This document shows positions 47,446 through 55,347 of a stretch of DNA of 64,000 nt, piece after piece (within the stretch, counting starts at the first letter, position 1; each line of letters opens with the position of its first letter). The notes beneath the pieces were generated by a model. The model did not search any database. It was not told the DNA's origin and saw only the letters and a program-made list of their open reading frames with translations. This DNA comes from Pseudomonadota bacterium (GTDB lineage Bacteria; Desulfobacterota; Desulfovibrionia; Desulfovibrionales; Desulfomicrobiaceae), in contig JAHIQM010000016.1 of the NCBI GenBank assembly GCA_018902545.1, positions 310,001 through 374,000 of the forward strand, written 5' to 3'. The translations under genes and the position numbers were made by a program.

Positions 47446-47874
47446 ATGCCAGAGATCAGCATCTACCGGACCGAAAGCGGCGTCATCGAAGTCCATCTTG
47501 GACAGGACACGGTGTGGCTGAATCAGGCGCAAATGGTCGCTTTGTTCGGTCGCGACCAGTCAGTCATTTCACGGCACGTTGGCAACATCTTCAAAGAGGA
47601 TGAATTGATGAGGAAAGGCAATATGCAAAAAATGCATATTGCAAATTCAGACAAGCCTTTAGAATTCTTCAACCTCGACGTCATTATCTCGGTCGGATAC
47701 CGCGTCAAATCCGTGCAGGGCACCCGCTTTCGCCAATGGGCCACCCGCACCCTGCGCGAGCACCTGACCCAAGGGTACACCCTGAACCGGCAGCGCCTCG
47801 AAGCCAACGCCCGCGGGGCTGTGGGCAGAAACACTGGATTTAGACTGACCGCGCTTGCGCAAACAGCATCATGA
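47446..47874 (+). pseudogene. RhuM-family protein, truncated (copy A)
   Basis: 142 codons. The N-terminal 120 match the RhuM (virulence protein) pattern: TVWLNQAQMVALFGRDQSVI, SRHVGNIF, then LEFFNLDVIISVGYRVKS and FRQWATRTLREHLTQGYTLN. Intact RhuM proteins are over 300 residues; here the frame ends in unrelated sequence (VGRNTGFRLTALAQTAS). It is a 3'-deleted gene, possibly still giving a short product. A second, worse-preserved RhuM lies at 53142-53411. Confidence 0.75.
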
Positions 47875-48030
47875 CCGAGCGGGGCCGCATTGCGCCCATT
47901 TTTTTTTGCTCGGAACAACTGGAAATGCCTGGACGTATGAGACATCAATCGAGCGATTCGATCGCAATGCGCGGAATGCATAGATTTTTTCATTTTGACA
48001 GGCGGATTTGCTTACGGTCACAGTGCGCAC

Positions 48031-48828
48031 ATGGGCATGAAAGTAGAGCAGATTCTTGAACAGGGTTCCGGGGCCCAGAATGAAGACTATCTGATCTCGG
48101 ATAACTATGTCTTCGGCGTGTTTGACGGCGCGACGAGTCTGGACGGAGCCTTTTTTGACGGCGGCAGGAGTGGCGGAACGCTGGCGTCATCCATTGCGGG
48201 GCAGACGTTTCTGGACTGCCGCCAGTCTCTGGCTGGACTCGGGGCCCAGGCCAACGACTCGATCAGGACGCAGATGGAGCTTTGCGGGGTGGATTTTTCA
48301 AGGCGCTGCGGCCTGTGGAGCACCAGCGCCGCCGTTGTGCGGCTCAGGGACGGGGCTCTCGAATGGTTTCAGACAGGGGACTCGCAGGTCGTCTTCATCG
48401 GCCGGGACGGCGGCTACAGGGTCGCGGCCAAACGCGAGGATCACGACTTTCAAACCTTGAGCCTGATCAGGGAGAAGGGTCGCCATCACCCCGCGGTGCG
48501 AAAGCTTGTGGAGGTAGTTCGGCAGGACATGAACCGCAGCTACGGAGTGCTCAACGGGGAACGGGAGGCGGAAGGTTTCTTTCGCGCGGGAGTGGAAGAG
48601 GTCTGCAACATAAAGACCGTGCTGCTCTTCACCGACGGACTCGATGTACCCTGCCCGGTCCCGCAAAAATACAAGGACTTTTCATGCCTTATTCGGATGA
48701 GCCGGGAGCTTGGCTTGGAGGGTCTGCGCGACCTCGTGCGCGGCCACGAAGCATCCGACCCGGACATGAAGGCGTTCCCGCGCTTCAAGAAACACGACGA
48801 CATTGCAGCCATCGCCATACATTTCTGA
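48031..48828 (+). CDS. PP2C-family serine/threonine phosphatase
   Basis: 265 residues from ATG 48031 (MGMKVEQILEQGSG); ATG 48037 is possible. Metal-binding motifs of PP2C are in order: QNEDYL, FGVFDGATSL, GDSQVV, LFTDGLD and KHDDIAAIAI. There is no membrane segment or receptor domain. It would dephosphorylate a protein target in the cytosol. It stands alone and converges with the glycosyltransferase gene, 4 bases apart. Confidence 0.82.
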   Translation: MGMKVEQILEQGSGAQNEDYLISDNYVFGVFDGATSLDGAFFDGGRSGGTLASSIAGQTFLDCRQSLAGLGAQANDSIRTQMELCGVDFSRRCGLWSTSAAVVRLRDGALEWFQTGDSQVVFIGRDGGYRVAAKREDHDFQTLSLIREKGRHHPAVRKLVEVVRQDMNRSYGVLNGEREAEGFFRAGVEEVCNIKTVLLFTDGLDVPCPVPQKYKDFSCLIRMSRELGLEGLRDLVRGHEASDPDMKAFPRFKKHDDIAAIAIHF

Positions 48829-48832
48829 TCCT

Positions 48833-50059
48833 CTACCGCGCCAGGGCAGCCCTATTGTAGGCGCCCTCGATTCTCAGAAAAATTTTCTCCCAGGTGAACG
48901 GGTCCGTAATCTTTCGGATGTATTCCTCGTCGGGCTGCACCCCGTTCATCACATCCGCGATGCTCTCCTCCAGCGCCACGGTCAGCCGCGTCTCCAGCAG
49001 CGGCTCATCGGCCTTGTGCGGCCTGTCCACGGTTTCAAGCCCGGGCAGTTCCACCATGCGCACCATGTGCGAGTGCGGCGTGGCGAAAAGCTCCCTGGCC
49101 CCGGGCAGGTCCGTGGTGACGATGAAACAGCCGCAGGCCATGGCCTCCAGCAGGACCAGAGGAAGACCCTCGAAAAAGGAGGGCAGCACGAAGATATCGC
49201 AGCGCCGCATCAGGTCGCCCAGCTTCTCGTGGGAGAGAACGCCATGGACCGTGACCCGGTCACCAAGGCCTGCGGCCAGCTCCAGGCACAGATCCCGTTC
49301 CGGACCGCTGCCCGCCCCCACCAGATGCAGACGCCAGGGTTTGCGGATCCTTTTCAGGCTTCTCAGCAGCCAGGGTACCCCCTTCGAGGAGTCGAGCTTG
49401 CCCGCGTACAGAAGCTGCACGGTCCCGGCATCATCCTCCGCTTCCCCGGAATGAAAGCACAACTCGTTAAATCCGCCGCTGATGACGTCCACCTGGCCGG
49501 GATCGATGCCCAGCAATTCGACGATATCCGCCTTCTGCTGCCCGAAGAGGGCGATGACCCGGTCGATGCCACGCAAAGACTTTTTGAGCGAATCGCCCAG
49601 TTCCGGACACAGGCGGTGCTGACGCAGGCACGAGCCGTGACAGGTGGTCACCAGGGGCAGATGGGGGGCGACCTCGCGGGCCACCGCCGTGACCATCCAC
49701 AGGTGGTTGGAATGGATGAGATCGGGCGCGAAATCGGCAATAGCTGCGGCGATGACCCTGGCGAAGGCCGTCTTGTACTCGATGATCTGCAGTCTGGTCA
49801 GGGAGGAACAGACCGTACTTTCATAGGGCATGACATCGCTCATGCCCATGACGGGAAACCCGAGGTCATGACCATCGAAGCGGATGACCCGGAACCTGCC
49901 CGGCTGCATCAGCTCTTCCGGCACGGCGAAGTCAGCGCACACGCCCGCAATGAGAAACGGCTCATGGCCCCTGCTTCGACCCTGACGGATCATTTCCTGG
50001 ACGTATTTCCCGCTGCCGGTGAAGTCGGGTTTCTGACTGATGAGGTGAAGGATTCGCAT
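48833..50059 (-). CDS. GT4-family glycosyltransferase
   Basis: 408 residues, GT-B fold. N-terminal HLISQKPDFTGSGKYVQEM with the glycine-rich acceptor loop; LIHSNHLWMV and TTCHGSC follow. The C-terminal nucleotide-sugar domain has LLYAGKLDSSKGV, and DIFVLPSFFEGLPLVLLEAM is the EX7E region typical of GT4. It transfers a hexose to lipid or polysaccharide; the substrate is unknown. It is not in a visible polysaccharide cluster. Confidence 0.9.
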   Translation of the reverse strand: MRILHLISQKPDFTGSGKYVQEMIRQGRSRGHEPFLIAGVCADFAVPEELMQPGRFRVIRFDGHDLGFPVMGMSDVMPYESTVCSSLTRLQIIEYKTAFARVIAAAIADFAPDLIHSNHLWMVTAVAREVAPHLPLVTTCHGSCLRQHRLCPELGDSLKKSLRGIDRVIALFGQQKADIVELLGIDPGQVDVISGGFNELCFHSGEAEDDAGTVQLLYAGKLDSSKGVPWLLRSLKRIRKPWRLHLVGAGSGPERDLCLELAAGLGDRVTVHGVLSHEKLGDLMRRCDIFVLPSFFEGLPLVLLEAMACGCFIVTTDLPGARELFATPHSHMVRMVELPGLETVDRPHKADEPLLETRLTVALEESIADVMNGVQPDEEYIRKITDPFTWEKIFLRIEGAYNRAALAR

Positions 50060-50168
50060 GCCGGTCGGCTAGCATTTTCCGTCATGGATATCCATGAGTT
50101 CGGACGAGGCGGGCCGGGCCCCTGTCACACGAAAGCAAGGGCTGCATCCGGCGCACCCGCATGAGAAA

Positions 50169-50342
50169 TCAATCCAGCACCAATGCCGCTTGCTCCACAA
50201 ATCCAAAAATTCTTTGACCGCGGTGACAAGGAATCCGGAGACATACAAAGGCGGCCAGAACTTGCCCGATGACACCGGTCACGGCCAGGGCCACGGCGAA
50301 ACGCTTGAACCAGTTTCGCGGCCAGGGAGTCTTGGGGTTCAT
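50169..50342 (-). CDS. Possible small membrane protein
   Basis: A 57-codon frame starting MNPKTPWPRNWFKRFAVALA with one hydrophobic helix (about residues 15-35) and two cysteines. No good ribosome-binding site is seen. The region 50060-50415 holds nothing else that looks coding. This may be a small gene or a remnant. Confidence 0.25.
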   Translation of the reverse strand: MNPKTPWPRNWFKRFAVALAVTGVIGQVLAAFVCLRIPCHRGQRIFGFVEQAALVLD

Positions 50343-50415
50343 CCGAATGCGCTGACCGTTTCGTCAATGGCTCATTTTAATGTCTCCAGGTACAAGTTGA
50401 AGAAACGGGCTGTTT

Positions 50416-50844
50416 TCAGGAATCGCGCATGCGGCGCTCCCAGTCGAAATCCCGACTGGTGACCACTGCTTCCATCCGGCGGAGACGTCGGTCCAGGTTG
50501 TCGAAGGAGCGTTTCATGCGTTGCAGTACTCCGGTCCGGGAGTTCGCATAGGCATCGTAAAACGTCCGTTCATCCTCGTTGGCAAATGGCACGGCCGGTT
50601 CCACGCGCATGATCATGGCCGCGATAAGATAGAGCAGGCCCACGGGCCATACTCCGGTGACAAAGAACAGAATCAAAACCACGGCGCGCAGCATGTTGAC
50701 CGGAACGTCGAAATGCCGGGCCACACCCTTGCACACGCCGAGAAAAACACCGTCCCGGGCGCGATAAAGAGCTTCCCGCGTGGGTCTGTTCCATCGTGAA
50801 TGAAAAGCTCGTTCCCTGCCGCGTCCTTTGCTGCCGTATCTCAT
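50416..50844 (-). CDS. pspC: PspC-domain membrane protein
   Basis: 142 residues. PspC domain: LYRARDGVFLGVCKGVARHF and the membrane helix AVVLILFFVTGVWPVGLLYL. A charged C-terminal helix follows (RMKRSFDNLDRRLRRME). PspC senses envelope stress with PspB and releases PspF from PspA. It overlaps pspB by 4 bases. Confidence 0.92.
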   Translation of the reverse strand: MRYGSKGRGRERAFHSRWNRPTREALYRARDGVFLGVCKGVARHFDVPVNMLRAVVLILFFVTGVWPVGLLYLIAAMIMRVEPAVPFANEDERTFYDAYANSRTGVLQRMKRSFDNLDRRLRRMEAVVTSRDFDWERRMRDS

Positions 50845-51071
50845 GAGCGTCTCTCCTTGCTGTCCTTTTCCAGAAGAATGGTTTCCAGCGCCTCAATACG
50901 CTCTTCCATGCGCACCAGACCCTGGTACATTTCCTGAATCATTCGGGCTTCGTCCTCTGTGCCCTGACTGCTTGGACGCGAAAACAATTTGAATACTGCG
51001 AAGATGACTCCTCCGACCAGCAGCAAGCCCGCAGTCATGAGGACAAAGACAAATGTAATCATGTGCTCCAT
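50841..51071 (-). CDS. pspB: Phage-shock protein B
   Basis: 76 residues from ATG 51071 (MEHMITFVFVLMTAG), AAGGA upstream. One N-terminal membrane helix, then a charged helix ending EERIEALETILLEKD, as in PspB. It partners PspC at the inner membrane. It sits between pspA and pspC in a pspABC operon. Confidence 0.85.
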   Translation of the reverse strand: MEHMITFVFVLMTAGLLLVGGVIFAVFKLFSRPSSQGTEDEARMIQEMYQGLVRMEERIEALETILLEKDSKERRS

Positions 51072-51139
51072 GTTCCTTGCTCCCTGAATGTTCCAACCAT
51101 GCCTGAACCAAGCCGGTTCATGGCCACCGTCCACGCAAG

Positions 51140-51799
51140 CTACTTCTGCCGCGCGGCGCGCATGGAGGCAAGCTGCGCCTCGACTTCGTCACCGCCCTCA
51201 AGCAGGGCGAATTCCTGATTCAAATCGCGACCTCGGCGAGGGGCGGCCAATTCGGCTTCGACCTCCATGCGCTCGATGCGATGCTCAAACTGGTCAAAAC
51301 GCTTCAGGACATCCGCAGACTGGGCTCTGGTGACGTTGACGCGCGCCTGCATCCTCTGGCCTGCCCGGACCTGGCGTTTGACCAGACTGCGCTGACGCTC
51401 CTTGGCTGATTCCAGCTTGCCTTCCAGCAGCTCTATATCCTCGCGGGCCTGTTCGATGAGCACGCTAAAACGGTCCACTTCCCGCTCCAATCCGTCGGCC
51501 AGCCGCTGCGCCTCGATCTTTTCAAGCAGAGCCTCCCGGGCCAGATCCTCGCGTCCTCTATCCATGGCAAGAGCGGCTCGACCCTCCCAGTGTTCCATGC
51601 GCGCACGATTCTGATCCAGTTCCCGAACGATACGCTTCTGATCAGCCATCAGGCCGGCGCACGAGGCCTTGATCTCGACCAGAGTCTCCTCCATCTCCTG
51701 GATCACGAGCCGGATCATTTTCTCCGGTTCCTCAGCCCGATCAAGCATGGAGTTGATATTAGCACTGACGATGTCTTTAAATCGAGTAAATACGCCCAT
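51140..51799 (-). CDS. pspA: Phage-shock protein A
   Basis: 219 residues, nearly all coiled-coil, PspA/IM30 (ESCRT-III-like) family: MGVFTRFKDIVSANINSMLD, EEPEKMIRLVIQEMEETL and a long heptad region to residue 190. PspA covers damaged inner membrane and inhibits PspF. It is the first gene of the operon, about 40 bases downstream of a sigma-54 promoter. Confidence 0.95.
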   Translation of the reverse strand: MGVFTRFKDIVSANINSMLDRAEEPEKMIRLVIQEMEETLVEIKASCAGLMADQKRIVRELDQNRARMEHWEGRAALAMDRGREDLAREALLEKIEAQRLADGLEREVDRFSVLIEQAREDIELLEGKLESAKERQRSLVKRQVRAGQRMQARVNVTRAQSADVLKRFDQFEHRIERMEVEAELAAPRRGRDLNQEFALLEGGDEVEAQLASMRAARQK

Positions 51800-51839
51800 G
51801 ATGTCCTCCTGAAAAATTTAAAGGCTGGACTTGTTAAAA

Positions 51840-51855
51840 TGCAGCCTCCATGCCA
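51840..51855 (-). promoter_or_regulatory. Sigma-54 promoter of pspABC
   Basis: On the minus strand the sequence is TGGCATGGAGGCTGCA: the GG and GC elements are 12 bases apart, as in the TGGCAYR-N4-TTGCW consensus with one mismatch. It lies 41 bases before pspA, and the divergent gene encodes the sigma-54 activator PspF. Confidence 0.85.
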
Positions 51856-51930
51856 CCCTCAATTAAAAACATAACTATCTGAGAATATGAACTTTCCATT
51901 TTGCACGAGATCAGCTTACTCTGGTTATTA

Positions 51931-51960
51931 TTTACAATATTTGGTTAATCAGGCTATAAT
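51931..51960 (+). promoter_or_regulatory. Sigma-70 promoter of pspF
   Basis: TTTACA (51931-51936), 18-bp spacer, perfect TATAAT (51955-51960). The first ATG of the frame (51961) directly abuts the -10, so transcription should start near 51967, which is the second ATG. Confidence 0.7.
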
Positions 51961-51966
51961 ATGGCT

Positions 51967-52977
51967 ATGAGCACCACTCCCATCCCTGCGCTGCAGGACG
52001 TCATCGGGCAATCGGACGCCTTTCTGAATTTCCAGGAACGCCTGTCCCGGGCGGCTGGCATAGACCGCCCCGTACTGATCATCGGCGAACGCGGCACCGG
52101 CAAGGAGCTGGCTGCAGCCCGCCTGCATTTCCTCTCCCCGCGCTGGCAGGGACCGTACGTCCCCCTCAACTGTGCGGCCATGCCCGGCTCACTGCTGGAT
52201 TCAGAACTCTTCGGACATGAGGCCGGAGCCTTCACGGGCGCCATCTCGCGACGCAAGGGGTACTTTGAACGTGCCGACAACGGTACGCTGTTCCTGGACG
52301 AGATTGCCAACCTTGACCAGCAAGCCCAGTCAAAACTGCTGCGCGTGGCGGAATACGGAACCTTTGACCGTGTGGGCGGTTCCTCGCCGGTGGAAGTCAA
52401 CGTGCGACTCATCGGGGCGACCAATGCAAACTTGCCGCAGCTGGCTCGTGAAGGAAGTTTCAAGAAAGATCTGCTCGACCGCCTCAGCTTCGAAGTGCTG
52501 GCGATCCCGCCGCTACGCCAGCGCGAAGGAGACGTGGACCTGCTTGTCAATCATTTCACCACGCGCATGGCCGTGGGCATGGGACTTGACGTTCGCCCAG
52601 AATTCTCGGCCCAGGCCATGTCGGCTCTGCGTTCATATCAATGGCCCGGCAATGTCCGCGAACTTCGCAACGTTGTGGAACGCGCCGTTTACCGGGCGAG
52701 CGGCAACACCGTGACCTGTATCGATTTCGATCCATTCGGCTCCGACCTTGAAACCCTTCATGCAGGCACTCCGGAAGTCACGGCAACGCCAGCCTACCCC
52801 ACCTGCCCGGTTGACCTGAGCATCCCTCTTCCCGAGGCCGTGCGAAATATTGAAGACGCATACCTGAAAATCGCCTTGGAACGAAGCCGGTACAACCAGA
52901 AGAAGGCAGCCGGACTGATGGGCCTCACCTATCACCAGTTCCGCAGCCTGTACCGCAGACTGAGGCGGGAGAAATAG
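51967..52977 (+). CDS. pspF: Sigma-54-dependent activator PspF
   Basis: 336 residues from ATG 51967 (MSTTPIPALQDVIGQ), chosen because the promoter puts transcription start there; ATG 51961 would lie upstream of the message. AAA+ domain with Walker A GERGTGKE, the sigma-54 loop GAFTGA and Walker B LFLDEI; C-terminal Fis-type helix-turn-helix (KKAAGLMGLTYHQFRSLYRR). It has no receiver domain, as in PspF. It activates pspABC, encoded divergently. Confidence 0.93.
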   Translation: MSTTPIPALQDVIGQSDAFLNFQERLSRAAGIDRPVLIIGERGTGKELAAARLHFLSPRWQGPYVPLNCAAMPGSLLDSELFGHEAGAFTGAISRRKGYFERADNGTLFLDEIANLDQQAQSKLLRVAEYGTFDRVGGSSPVEVNVRLIGATNANLPQLAREGSFKKDLLDRLSFEVLAIPPLRQREGDVDLLVNHFTTRMAVGMGLDVRPEFSAQAMSALRSYQWPGNVRELRNVVERAVYRASGNTVTCIDFDPFGSDLETLHAGTPEVTATPAYPTCPVDLSIPLPEAVRNIEDAYLKIALERSRYNQKKAAGLMGLTYHQFRSLYRRLRREK

Positions 52978-53017
52978 GCCTCCAAGGTTGGAGATGCGCG
53001 ACAAGAGAGCTATTCCC

Positions 53018-53411
53018 ATGCGCATCGACCACGGCCAAAGGCAGCGTTCATTGACGCCCAGAGCGTTGCGAGCGGCAAGTTGTCTTCTGGGTGGTTATAC
53101 TCAAAATTGATACATTCCGGTTTTTTTCACCAATGCGGACGGTCGGGGACCTTTTCAATAATATTTTCATCAGTGGTGAACTGGAACGGACGGCAACTGT
53201 TCCCAAAATGGAAACTGTTCAGCGGGAGGGAGGGCGGTCCGCGAACCGTCGGATTGAATACTTCAATCTTGATGCTGTGATTTCAGTTGGATATCGCGTC
53301 AAAACCGTGCGAGCCACCCGTTTCCGCCAATGGGCCACCCGCCCCTGCGCGAGCACTGACCCAGGGTTACACCCTGAACCGGTAGCGCCTCGAGGTCGAA
53401 TGCGCTCATGA
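53018..53411 (+). pseudogene. Decayed nucleotidyltransferase-like leader plus RhuM fragment (copy B)
   Basis: ATG 53018 starts MRIDHGQRQ, homologous to the short frame at 47137; a one-base shift then gives FIDAQSVASGKL. The following TTCTGGGTGGTTATACTC matches copy A. From about 53142 the frame reads VGDLFNNIF, then IEYFNLDAVISVGYRVKT and FRQWATRP, the RhuM core without its N-terminus, and a frameshift follows near 53345. It is clearly non-functional. Confidence 0.7.
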
Positions 53412-53488
53412 TTTTAGCCCGATCCGGCGACGGTTATCCAATCAGAGGCAAGGCAGGAAGGTGAGTTTCTGACATGAGACGTGGAGCC

Positions 53489-53758
53489 TCAAGAATTGGG
53501 ACGATTCTCTACGTCGGCTTCCAGCAGCATTCGCACGTAGCGCGTATATGGGATTCCCTTGGCCTTGGCCTTGGCTTTCACCGCTTCCAGCAGCCCCACG
53601 GGAATGCGCATGTTGAGCGCCGCAGCCTTGGGTTCAATTTCAAATCGCATCGGTTTGAAACCGGAAAGGTCATACTGCGACAGGTCGGCCTGCTCGACAA
53701 ATTCCTCGGCTTCTGCATCGTTATGCAGCGATGGCATCTGCTTAGATTTGGCTTTCAT
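53489..53758 (-). CDS. brnA: BrnA-type antitoxin
   Basis: 89 residues. N-terminal acidic part and a C-terminal ribbon-helix-helix region (NMRIPVGLLEAVKAKAKAKG, IPYTRYVRMLLE) typical of BrnA. It would bind BrnT and repress the operon. It overlaps brnT by 17 bases, downstream of it, in the usual toxin-first order. Confidence 0.88.
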   Translation of the reverse strand: MKAKSKQMPSLHNDAEAEEFVEQADLSQYDLSGFKPMRFEIEPKAAALNMRIPVGLLEAVKAKAKAKGIPYTRYVRMLLEADVENRPNS

Positions 53759-54026
53759 AGTGAGAAATCTCCTTTTTATGCATGTAGCGGGCGCTGATAG
53801 GACGCAGTTTTATCAAGCCGTCATTCTCCCTCAGCATGAAAACGAGGAAAACATACCGTCCTGCTTGAGTTTTCCCAATGGCCCTCATACGCGATTCATC
53901 GGGGCACGGGTCCGGCAATACTGCTGGCTCGCCAAGCAGCACCTGCTCAATCTCTTCTCGGGATACGCCGTGCTTGCCGCATTTCGGCCAGTTACCGCTA
54001 TCCCACTCGAATCCCGCAATCTTCAT
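53742..54026 (-). CDS. brnT: BrnT-type toxin (RelE-like ribonuclease)
   Basis: 94 residues. N-terminal FEWDSGNWPKCGKHGVSREE is the BrnT hallmark (FEWDxxKxxxNxxKHGV), and the later strands (GRYVFLVFMLRENDGLIKLR, PISARYMHKKE) complete the RelE-like fold. It cleaves RNA and is neutralised by BrnA. The start lies at the edge of a tauE pseudogene, so the module appears to have entered there. Confidence 0.88.
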   Translation of the reverse strand: MKIAGFEWDSGNWPKCGKHGVSREEIEQVLLGEPAVLPDPCPDESRMRAIGKTQAGRYVFLVFMLRENDGLIKLRPISARYMHKKEISHYESQI

Positions 54027-54033
54027 TATTTAA

Positions 54034-54051
54034 GTGTAGTCATTTGTGTAG
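54034..54051. promoter_or_regulatory. Candidate BrnA operator
   Basis: Direct repeat GTGTAG at 54034 and 54046 (12 bases apart), 8-25 bases upstream of brnT. Direct repeats on one helix face suit a ribbon-helix-helix repressor. Confidence 0.4.
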
Positions 54052-54060
54052 ACAAAAGCA

Positions 54061-54330
54061 ACACGCCTGTGGCGATGAAGGCATCCTTGCCAAGGCCAGC
54101 GCCGAGGAGAAAGGCGCTACGGAACGCCCCCTGGTTGCCCGACAGCCCGCCGAAAAAACCGCTGACGACCCCGCCCAGGGGCAGCCAGACCGGCGAAATG
54201 GCCATTTTCTTCCCGCCGCGCAGTTCCAGGGCGACGATGAGCACGCCGACCAGAAGCTTGACCGAGTGACGAATAATTCGCCTCCGGCCAACGAAGAGGA
54301 GAAAAGCGGCTCAAAGTCCGAAACCCTGAC
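54061..54330 (-). pseudogene. Truncated, frameshifted tauE copy
   Basis: The minus strand matches the intact TauE/SafE gene at 58706-59476 over about 270 bases, including WLPLGG-VSGFFGGLSGNQG and AFRSAFLLGAGL. Compared with that gene, one G is missing near 54263, which breaks the frame between SLAGGELFV and the next helix. Homology ends at 54330 and 54061, so both ends of the gene are lost. Confidence 0.85.
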
Positions 54331-54410
54331 TCCCCATCTCCGTTCCAGACCGGATGAAAGCACATAAAATAATATAATTATTCAACTTTATTGCGCCATC
54401 CGCTTTCATC

Positions 54411-54440
54411 TTGACGCAGACATCTCAAAGATGACATATC
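54411..54440 (+). promoter_or_regulatory. Possible promoter/operator of the selenoprotein operon
   Basis: TTGACG (54411-54416) with a weak CATATC -10 at 54435. Between them lies the inverted repeat CATCT-CAA-AGATG (54421-54433). The position suits autoregulation by the ArsR-family gene that follows. Another short palindrome, AATAAT-ATA-ATTATT, lies at 54368-54382. Confidence 0.35.
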
Positions 54441-54483
54441 AATGGTTGTTTATACGCTTATTTTTATGCCGTCCGGAGTCATC

Positions 54484-54813
54484 ATGAATCACGACGCCGA
54501 TCTCACGGGGATGGAGCAGCCCCTGGCCGACCTGGCCTTTCTGGCCCGGGCCCTGTCCGACGAAAACAGGCTGCGCATCCTGCTCCGCATCGGGACCGAC
54601 AGGTTGTCCGTCACCCAGATCGCCGAAGACCTGGGACTGTCCCAGCCGCTGGTCTCGCATCATCTCAAGGAGCTCAAACGGGCCCTGCTGGTTGATGTCG
54701 AACGCCGGGGGCCGTTCATTCATTACGGAATCAGCCGACCGGAGGTCCTCGACGTCCTCCGCGCCATCGGCAACCTGGCCCGGCGGCTCATCGCGAGCAG
54801 GACAAGCTTCTAG
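54484..54813 (+). CDS. ArsR-family regulator without cysteine
   Basis: 109 residues from ATG 54484 (MNHDADLTGMEQ), GGAG six bases upstream. Helix-turn-helix: ARALSDENRLRILLRI, LSVTQIAEDLGLSQPLVSHHLKEL, wing at RRGPFIHYGI. It contains no cysteine at all, so it cannot use the thiol sites of ArsR, SmtB or persulfide sensors such as SqrR. It heads the selenoprotein operon and probably represses it; the signal is unknown. Confidence 0.85.
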   Translation: MNHDADLTGMEQPLADLAFLARALSDENRLRILLRIGTDRLSVTQIAEDLGLSQPLVSHHLKELKRALLVDVERRGPFIHYGISRPEVLDVLRAIGNLARRLIASRTSF

Positions 54814-54887
54814 CAGGTCACCCCAAAATGGCGATCTGCGAATTTTTAATTTTTCAACTGTCCGCCAGGACTGCCAAGGAGAAACAC

Positions 54888-55337
54888 ATGGATGAGCTCA
54901 AAAGCATGCTCGAACGCATGGACCCGGCCCAGGCCGCCACATCCGTGGCCCTGGCGGCACGGGAACTCTTCCCGCTGCTCGGTGAGGAAGATCGGCGCGA
55001 ATTCATCGAACGCATGCTCGGTGAACCCGGCGAGGACAAGGTTGTCGGGATGGTCCATCTCTGACTGGCCGAATGCATGGACGAAGGTGTCGATCCAACA
55101 AAGATGTGTCAGAGTTTAGTGGATAAAGTGGCCCAATCGCGGCAATTGATGGCGCTCGCGCACCCCGAAGTGCTCGGTCTCTTCGAGGATTGGCTCGAAG
55201 AACTGGAAGAGGAGGTTGTCCGGCTCGCGGCCATGGGTCCGCTCAACCCGCAAAACCTTGCTGGCAGAACAGGCCTTTCAAAGGCCGGGGCGCAATTCAT
55301 CCTGACCAAACTGAGGCGCGAACAAAGAATAGAATGA
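54888..55337 (+). CDS. Putative selenoprotein with U59 (unknown family)
   Basis: 149 residues if the in-frame UGA at 55062-55064 is read as selenocysteine (GMVHLU-LAECMDEG). AAGGAG lies six bases before ATG 54888. The frame is open on both sides of the UGA, with similar helical, acidic character. Before it: ERMDPAQAATSVALAARELF; after it: a helix with DEGVDPTKMCQSLVDKVAQS and EVLGLFEDWLEELEEEV. The C-terminal NLAGRTGLSKAGAQFILTKL resembles a short helix-turn-helix. C63 lies four residues after U59. A hairpin at 55078-55097 fits a SECIS. Read as a stop, it would give a 58-residue product and an orphan frame with no ribosome-binding site. Confidence 0.75.
55078..55097 (+). promoter_or_regulatory. 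bSECIS candidate for U59
   Basis: TGGACGA - loop AGGTG - TCG(a)TCCA: seven base pairs with one bulged A. The loop starts 20 nt after the UGA and carries G at positions 2 and 3, within the known limits for bacterial SECIS elements. Confidence 0.7.
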
Positions 55338-55347
55338 GGTGCACGTC

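Noticed and set aside
47872-47874. TGA at the end of the RhuM fragment as a possible Sec codon
   Set aside because: The residues before it already depart from the RhuM pattern and the sequence after it shows no RhuM continuation, so this is a true truncation.
53559-54269. 236-codon plus-strand frame across the brnTA region
   Set aside because: It is antisense to brnA and brnT, which have clear family motifs and a toxin-antitoxin overlap.
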